Source of the DNA: Desulfocorpusculum sp964414345
Lineage (GTDB): Bacteria > Desulfobacterota > Desulfocorpusculales > Desulfocorpusculum
NCBI GenBank assembly: GCA_964414345.1
Contig: CAYPWF010000001.1
Location: 62,001 to 126,000 of the forward strand
Direction: 5' to 3'
Length of the DNA: 64,000 nt
Under the pieces are notes generated by a model. It searched no databases. It was not told the origin of the DNA and saw only the letters and a list, made by a program, of their open reading frames with translations. Of this stretch, positions 61,272 through 64,000 are shown one piece after another (position 1 is the first letter of the stretch; every line of letters begins with the position of its first letter). The translations under genes and the position numbers were made by a program.

Positions 61272-62684
61272 TCAAGCCAATGAGCCTGGCTGGCCGCCTA
61301 TTGCCCTGCCCAGCATATCCTGGGGTACTTCCAGCCCCAGCCTGTCCAGCACAGTAGGGGCCACATCCAGCAAGTGGGCCTCCCTTTGCCCGTCTGAGGG
61401 GCCTCCGGATCTCCATGGTTCGTAAAGCAGGTATATTCCCAAGGGGTCGTGATTGGCATCATCAGGGCCTGTGTCGTTCTCGGAGGTAAAGAGCTCCCCA
61501 TTACCAACCGTGCCTATGGAGCGGTAATCCAAGTCACCCAGGTAGACCATGAGATCCGGGGCCACCCCCCGGCAGAGCTTGTAGATCTGCTCCGGGAAAA
61601 GCACTCTGTTGCCCAAGGGCTTGGAGTCGGGCCCTTTTATCTCGCGTATCTGGCAGGCTAAATCCTCTCGAAATTTCTCATAATCCGAAGCCTCAATTCT
61701 GCCCATGGGTTCCCTGCCTTTGACGTTCATGAAGACCCTGGCATAGTAGCCGCCTTCTGACCAGACCCTGGTTTCGGCCCAATCCACCATGGAGGGCTCC
61801 AAAGCTGTGGGCTCTTGGGGCTCCCCTTTGAGCTTCAAGAGGGACCTGCGGCGAAGCCACTCGTTGATGCGCAGCCCCCCCAGCATTGGCCTGGCCCCGT
61901 GGTCTGAGACCACAAGGAGCGTGTCTGAGGGGTCCAACAGCTCCAAGATACTCTCCAGCTCTCTGTCCAGGAGCATGTAGTAATTCTTGAGGGCTTCCTG
62001 GAAGGGATTGCCTGGCTCGTGGCCCGGATGACGGGAGTCAAAGAATTTCCAGAATCCGTGGTGCATCCTGTCAGGCCCCATCTCTACCAGCATAAAGAAA
62101 TCCCAGTCCTGGTTCTGGATCAGGTGGCGGGCAGCTTGGAAACGTTTCCTGGTCATCTCCTCAACGGTCTTTAACAAAGCCGATCGCTCCTGGAGGCGGA
62201 AGGAGGGCACATCTATCATGTAGCCGTTGCAGATCCTGTCCAGTTCTTCTTTGAAGGAGGCAGGATAGGTAAAATCCCTTTGCTCGTCGGGAGCCAGAAA
62301 GCCTGCGGCCAAAAGCCCCCTTAAGGGCTGAGGGGGATAGGTCTGGGGCACTCCGATAAGTATGGAGCGCATGTTTTTTCTGGAGAGGATCCTCCAAAGG
62401 GTGGGTTCGGTCACCAAGGTGGAGTCGGCCAGCTTCATGGGCCTGTAGCTGTGGTCGGGCCTGTTTCGGAATCCATAGCAGCCCAGTTGCCCTGGGTCTT
62501 TGCTTGTGACCATGCAGCTCCAAGCAGGCACTGTGATGGGTGGATCAATGCTGCGGAGCGGACCATGGAGGCTGCAACCTGCAAGCTTGGAAAAGGTGGG
62601 CAGCTCCTTGCTCCATCTCTGGAAAAGCAGCTCCGGCGGCACACCGTCCAACCCAAGGATGATTACCCTGCGGCTAGCCCTCAT
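61272..62684 (-). CDS. Type I phosphodiesterase / nucleotide pyrophosphatase family protein
   Basis: 470 residues. VIILGLDGVPPELLFQRW, PPITVPAWSCMVTSKDPGQLG (nucleophile Thr/Ser region), VEMGPDRMHHGFW, VVSDHGARPMLGG and a C-terminal VAPTVLDRLGLEVPQDMLGRA, as in phosphoglycerate-mutase-like and alkaline-phosphatase-fold pyrophosphatases of secretory clusters. Cytosolic, since no signal peptide is seen. GAGAGGG lies ahead of the ATG. It begins 10 bases after the ribbon-helix-helix gene. Confidence 0.85.
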   Translation of the reverse strand: MRASRRVIILGLDGVPPELLFQRWSKELPTFSKLAGCSLHGPLRSIDPPITVPAWSCMVTSKDPGQLGCYGFRNRPDHSYRPMKLADSTLVTEPTLWRILSRKNMRSILIGVPQTYPPQPLRGLLAAGFLAPDEQRDFTYPASFKEELDRICNGYMIDVPSFRLQERSALLKTVEEMTRKRFQAARHLIQNQDWDFFMLVEMGPDRMHHGFWKFFDSRHPGHEPGNPFQEALKNYYMLLDRELESILELLDPSDTLLVVSDHGARPMLGGLRINEWLRRRSLLKLKGEPQEPTALEPSMVDWAETRVWSEGGYYARVFMNVKGREPMGRIEASDYEKFREDLACQIREIKGPDSKPLGNRVLFPEQIYKLCRGVAPDLMVYLGDLDYRSIGTVGNGELFTSENDTGPDDANHDPLGIYLLYEPWRSGGPSDGQREAHLLDVAPTVLDRLGLEVPQDMLGRAIGGQPGSLA

Positions 62685-62694
62685 CCAAGCCCTC

Positions 62695-62931
62695 TCATAG
62701 ATAACCCAGATTGCGAAGCCTTTGCCTTATGGCCTGGATCTCCTGGGCCGTCAGAGGGGTGGAATCCCCCTCCTCCCGGGCCTGGGCGGCCACAAGATCC
62801 CTGAGCACGTAGACCACAAAATCTGTGACTGAATCGAAACCGGAATCCTGAACTATGGCCCTAAGCCTCTGATAAAGGCTCCTAGGGATCTTGATGGTGA
62901 CCTTGTCCCGGGAAGAGGCCCCTGATGCCAT
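62695..62931 (-). CDS. Ribbon-helix-helix DNA-binding protein
   Basis: 78 residues. KVTIKIPRSLYQRLRAIVQDSGFDSVTDFVVYVLRDLVA forms the beta-strand and two helices of a CopG/MetJ-like repressor. The C-terminus (TPLTAQEIQAIRQRLRNLGYL) ends in RLRNLGYL, like the tail of CysC (RLSELGYI). ATG at 62931 has GGAG ahead; a TTG at 62946 is in frame. First gene of the cysC/phosphodiesterase group, so it may regulate it. Confidence 0.8.
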   Translation of the reverse strand: MASGASSRDKVTIKIPRSLYQRLRAIVQDSGFDSVTDFVVYVLRDLVAAQAREEGDSTPLTAQEIQAIRQRLRNLGYL

Positions 62932-63057
62932 TTTTTGAGGCTCCAATCACACTCCAATTGGAGTGTAGGATATGCTTGGAGAATCCAAGTGTCAAGGGCA
63001 GGGGCTGCGGGCAGCCCCGGCTCGGCAGGCTCCGGCCAGCTGTGAGGCCCGCTCGAA

Positions 63058-63789
63058 TCACCTTCTGTCAGGCACGATCTGGGCCTGGAGTCGCTCTTTT
63101 TCCAGCACTTGTTTTCTGAGGGCTTCAGCTTCTTCTTTTTTCTCAAAGCTGCCCACAACGATCCTGTACCAGGTGCCTTTTCCAGGCACCTCGGCCTGGG
63201 CGATCCTCACAAGGGGGTATCCCTTCCCGTTAAGCTCCCGCAATATTGCTTCCGCTTTCTCCCTGCTTTGGACGGAAACCACCTGAAGGGCAAAACGGGA
63301 GCCTCCTGGCGCAGAAGCCACAGAGGGCGGCAGGGCAGGCGGCTGTGGTTGCCTGGGGGGTTGTGAGGGGCTTTGGGCCTGCACTTCTTGCTGGGCTCTG
63401 CTAGGGGACGCTTGGCTTGAGTTTTTCTGTGGCTGGCTTGGGGGTTTGGGCTTGGAGGCATACTCTTTGCCCTCCTTGGCTGCTGGAGAGGGCGGCAGCA
63501 CTGAGGAGGGATTCTCCTGACCGGTTAGGATCTTCCAGACCCTTGCCTCCTGCCCCTCACTTGAAGCTGTCTCCTGCTCAGGCGGGCTTACCTCCACCTG
63601 GGGAGGCACCGGCCTTCCCACCACCACCCTTTCGCTCTCAGCGGCTTTCTGCTCGGCCCAGCGGCTTCCTGCCAGGAACCCAAGGCCGAACATCAATACC
63701 GAGAGGGAAACCGCCCAAAGCATATGGGCCCATCCCCAACCTGAGGCCTCCCGGGTTTCCTCCTTTAAGTCAGGTTCCTGCTCGTTCAT
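63058..63789 (-). CDS. SPOR-domain protein
   Basis: 243 residues. A cytosolic N-terminus, one membrane segment (WAVSLSVLMFGLGFLAGSRW), a long Pro/Gln/Ser-rich linker and a C-terminal SPOR domain (ALQVVSVQSREKAEAILRELNGKGYPLVRI and YRIVVGSFEKKEEAEALRKQV), which binds septal peptidoglycan. AAGGACACT precedes the ATG. It lies nine bases after argS, an order (argS-SPOR protein) found in many Desulfobacterota and proteobacteria. Confidence 0.92.
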   Translation of the reverse strand: MNEQEPDLKEETREASGWGWAHMLWAVSLSVLMFGLGFLAGSRWAEQKAAESERVVVGRPVPPQVEVSPPEQETASSEGQEARVWKILTGQENPSSVLPPSPAAKEGKEYASKPKPPSQPQKNSSQASPSRAQQEVQAQSPSQPPRQPQPPALPPSVASAPGGSRFALQVVSVQSREKAEAILRELNGKGYPLVRIAQAEVPGKGTWYRIVVGSFEKKEEAEALRKQVLEKERLQAQIVPDRR

Positions 63790-63798
63790 AGTGTCCTT

Positions 63799-64000
63799 TC
63801 ACATCTGCTCAGGAGCGCTTACTCCCAGGAGCTCCAAGGCGTTGCTCAGGATCTGTCTTATGGCGCTGACCAGAACAAGCCTAGCCTTGGTCAACTCAGG
63901 CTCTGCACAAATCACCCTCGCCCGTGGGTCTATCCAGCCCAGGTTGTAATAAGAGTGGAAATCCGAGGCCAAGGAATCCAAAAAGTAGGTGATCCTGTGG
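63799..64000 (-). CDS. argS: Arginyl-tRNA synthetase, C-terminal part
   Basis: The last 66 or so residues only: ASDFHSYYNLGWIDPRARVI and LTKARLVLVSAIRQILSNALELLGVSAPEQM are the DALR anticodon-binding end of ArgS. The rest is beyond the window. Confidence 0.9.
   Translation of the reverse strand, partial: HRITYFLDSLASDFHSYYNLGWIDPRARVICAEPELTKARLVLVSAIRQILSNALELLGVSAPEQM

Overview
The window reads as a chromosomal piece of a Gram-negative, anaerobic bacterium, most likely Desulfobacterota (Deltaproteobacteria). Reasons: an outer-membrane lipid gene (mlaA), a UbiE/MenG-type quinone methyltransferase, ferredoxin-dependent indolepyruvate oxidoreductase with an FrhB-like partner, an NDP-forming acyl-CoA synthetase, and a homoserine dehydrogenase paired with a phosphoglycerate-mutase-like 'proposed homoserine kinase'. 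The taxonomic call is inference. A run of exactly 100 N (58811-58910) inside a tandem repeat marks an assembly gap, so the window is a scaffold. I saw no rRNA, tRNA, CRISPR array, transposase or prophage genes.

Layout. 1-5302 (minus): end of a ThiS/MoaD-like gene, then a tightly overlapping glycoconjugate group (flippase-like membrane protein, unknown 539-residue protein, GT2 glycosyltransferase, large membrane protein). 5380-7683 (minus): a cysteine synthase fused to a cysteinyl-tRNA-synthetase-like domain whose two ATP-binding signatures are destroyed; an intact cysS is at 21096-22592. 7982-10111: two radical SAM genes. 10103-16494 (minus): CCA-adding enzyme, small membrane protein, HAD nucleotidase-like protein, thioesterase, then the threonine-branch pair (proposed homoserine kinase, hom) and an aminotransferase. 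16769-18072: purM and rpmB. 18275-25778: secreted CARDB protein, lipoprotein, PIG-L deacetylase, cysS, an exported Memo-AMMECR1 fusion, a DUF362 protein with a Tat-like signal, and two small unknown proteins.

26064-34825 (minus) is catabolic: iorAB plus an FrhB-like electron-transfer subunit, a universal stress protein, an unknown protein, an NDP-forming acyl-CoA synthetase alpha subunit and two zinc-dependent dehydrogenases. 34997-39319 is the isoprenoid block xseB-ispA-dxs, then tlyA. 39361-44201 holds a ModE-like regulator, a glycine-zipper lipoprotein, a FabG-like reductase, a GT9 heptosyltransferase-like gene and mlaA. 44368-49022 (minus) is a complete branched-chain amino-acid-type ABC transporter (livKHMGF order) with a promoter, an intercistronic hairpin and a terminator. 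50562-56212 is a prenyltransferase / methyltransferase / UbiE / TIM-barrel / inositol-phosphate-synthase / DNA-methylase group that may make an unknown lipid or quinone. 56437-64000 holds a GAF-GGDEF protein, a beta-keto acid cleavage enzyme, two type I phosphodiesterase-like proteins flanking cysC, a ribbon-helix-helix protein, a SPOR protein and the 3' end of argS.

The most unusual non-coding feature is a dispersed intergenic repeat of about 190 bp with a 35-nt palindrome at one end (AGCCCGCATTAT...ATAATGCGGGCT). I find eight copies in 64 kb, mostly just downstream of genes, and in one case it supplies the stop codon of a gene. A second repeat type (G-rich 19-bp tandem units plus a hairpin module) surrounds the assembly gap, and a hairpin-rich stretch at 38334-38546 looks like a relic of an IS200/IS605-type end.
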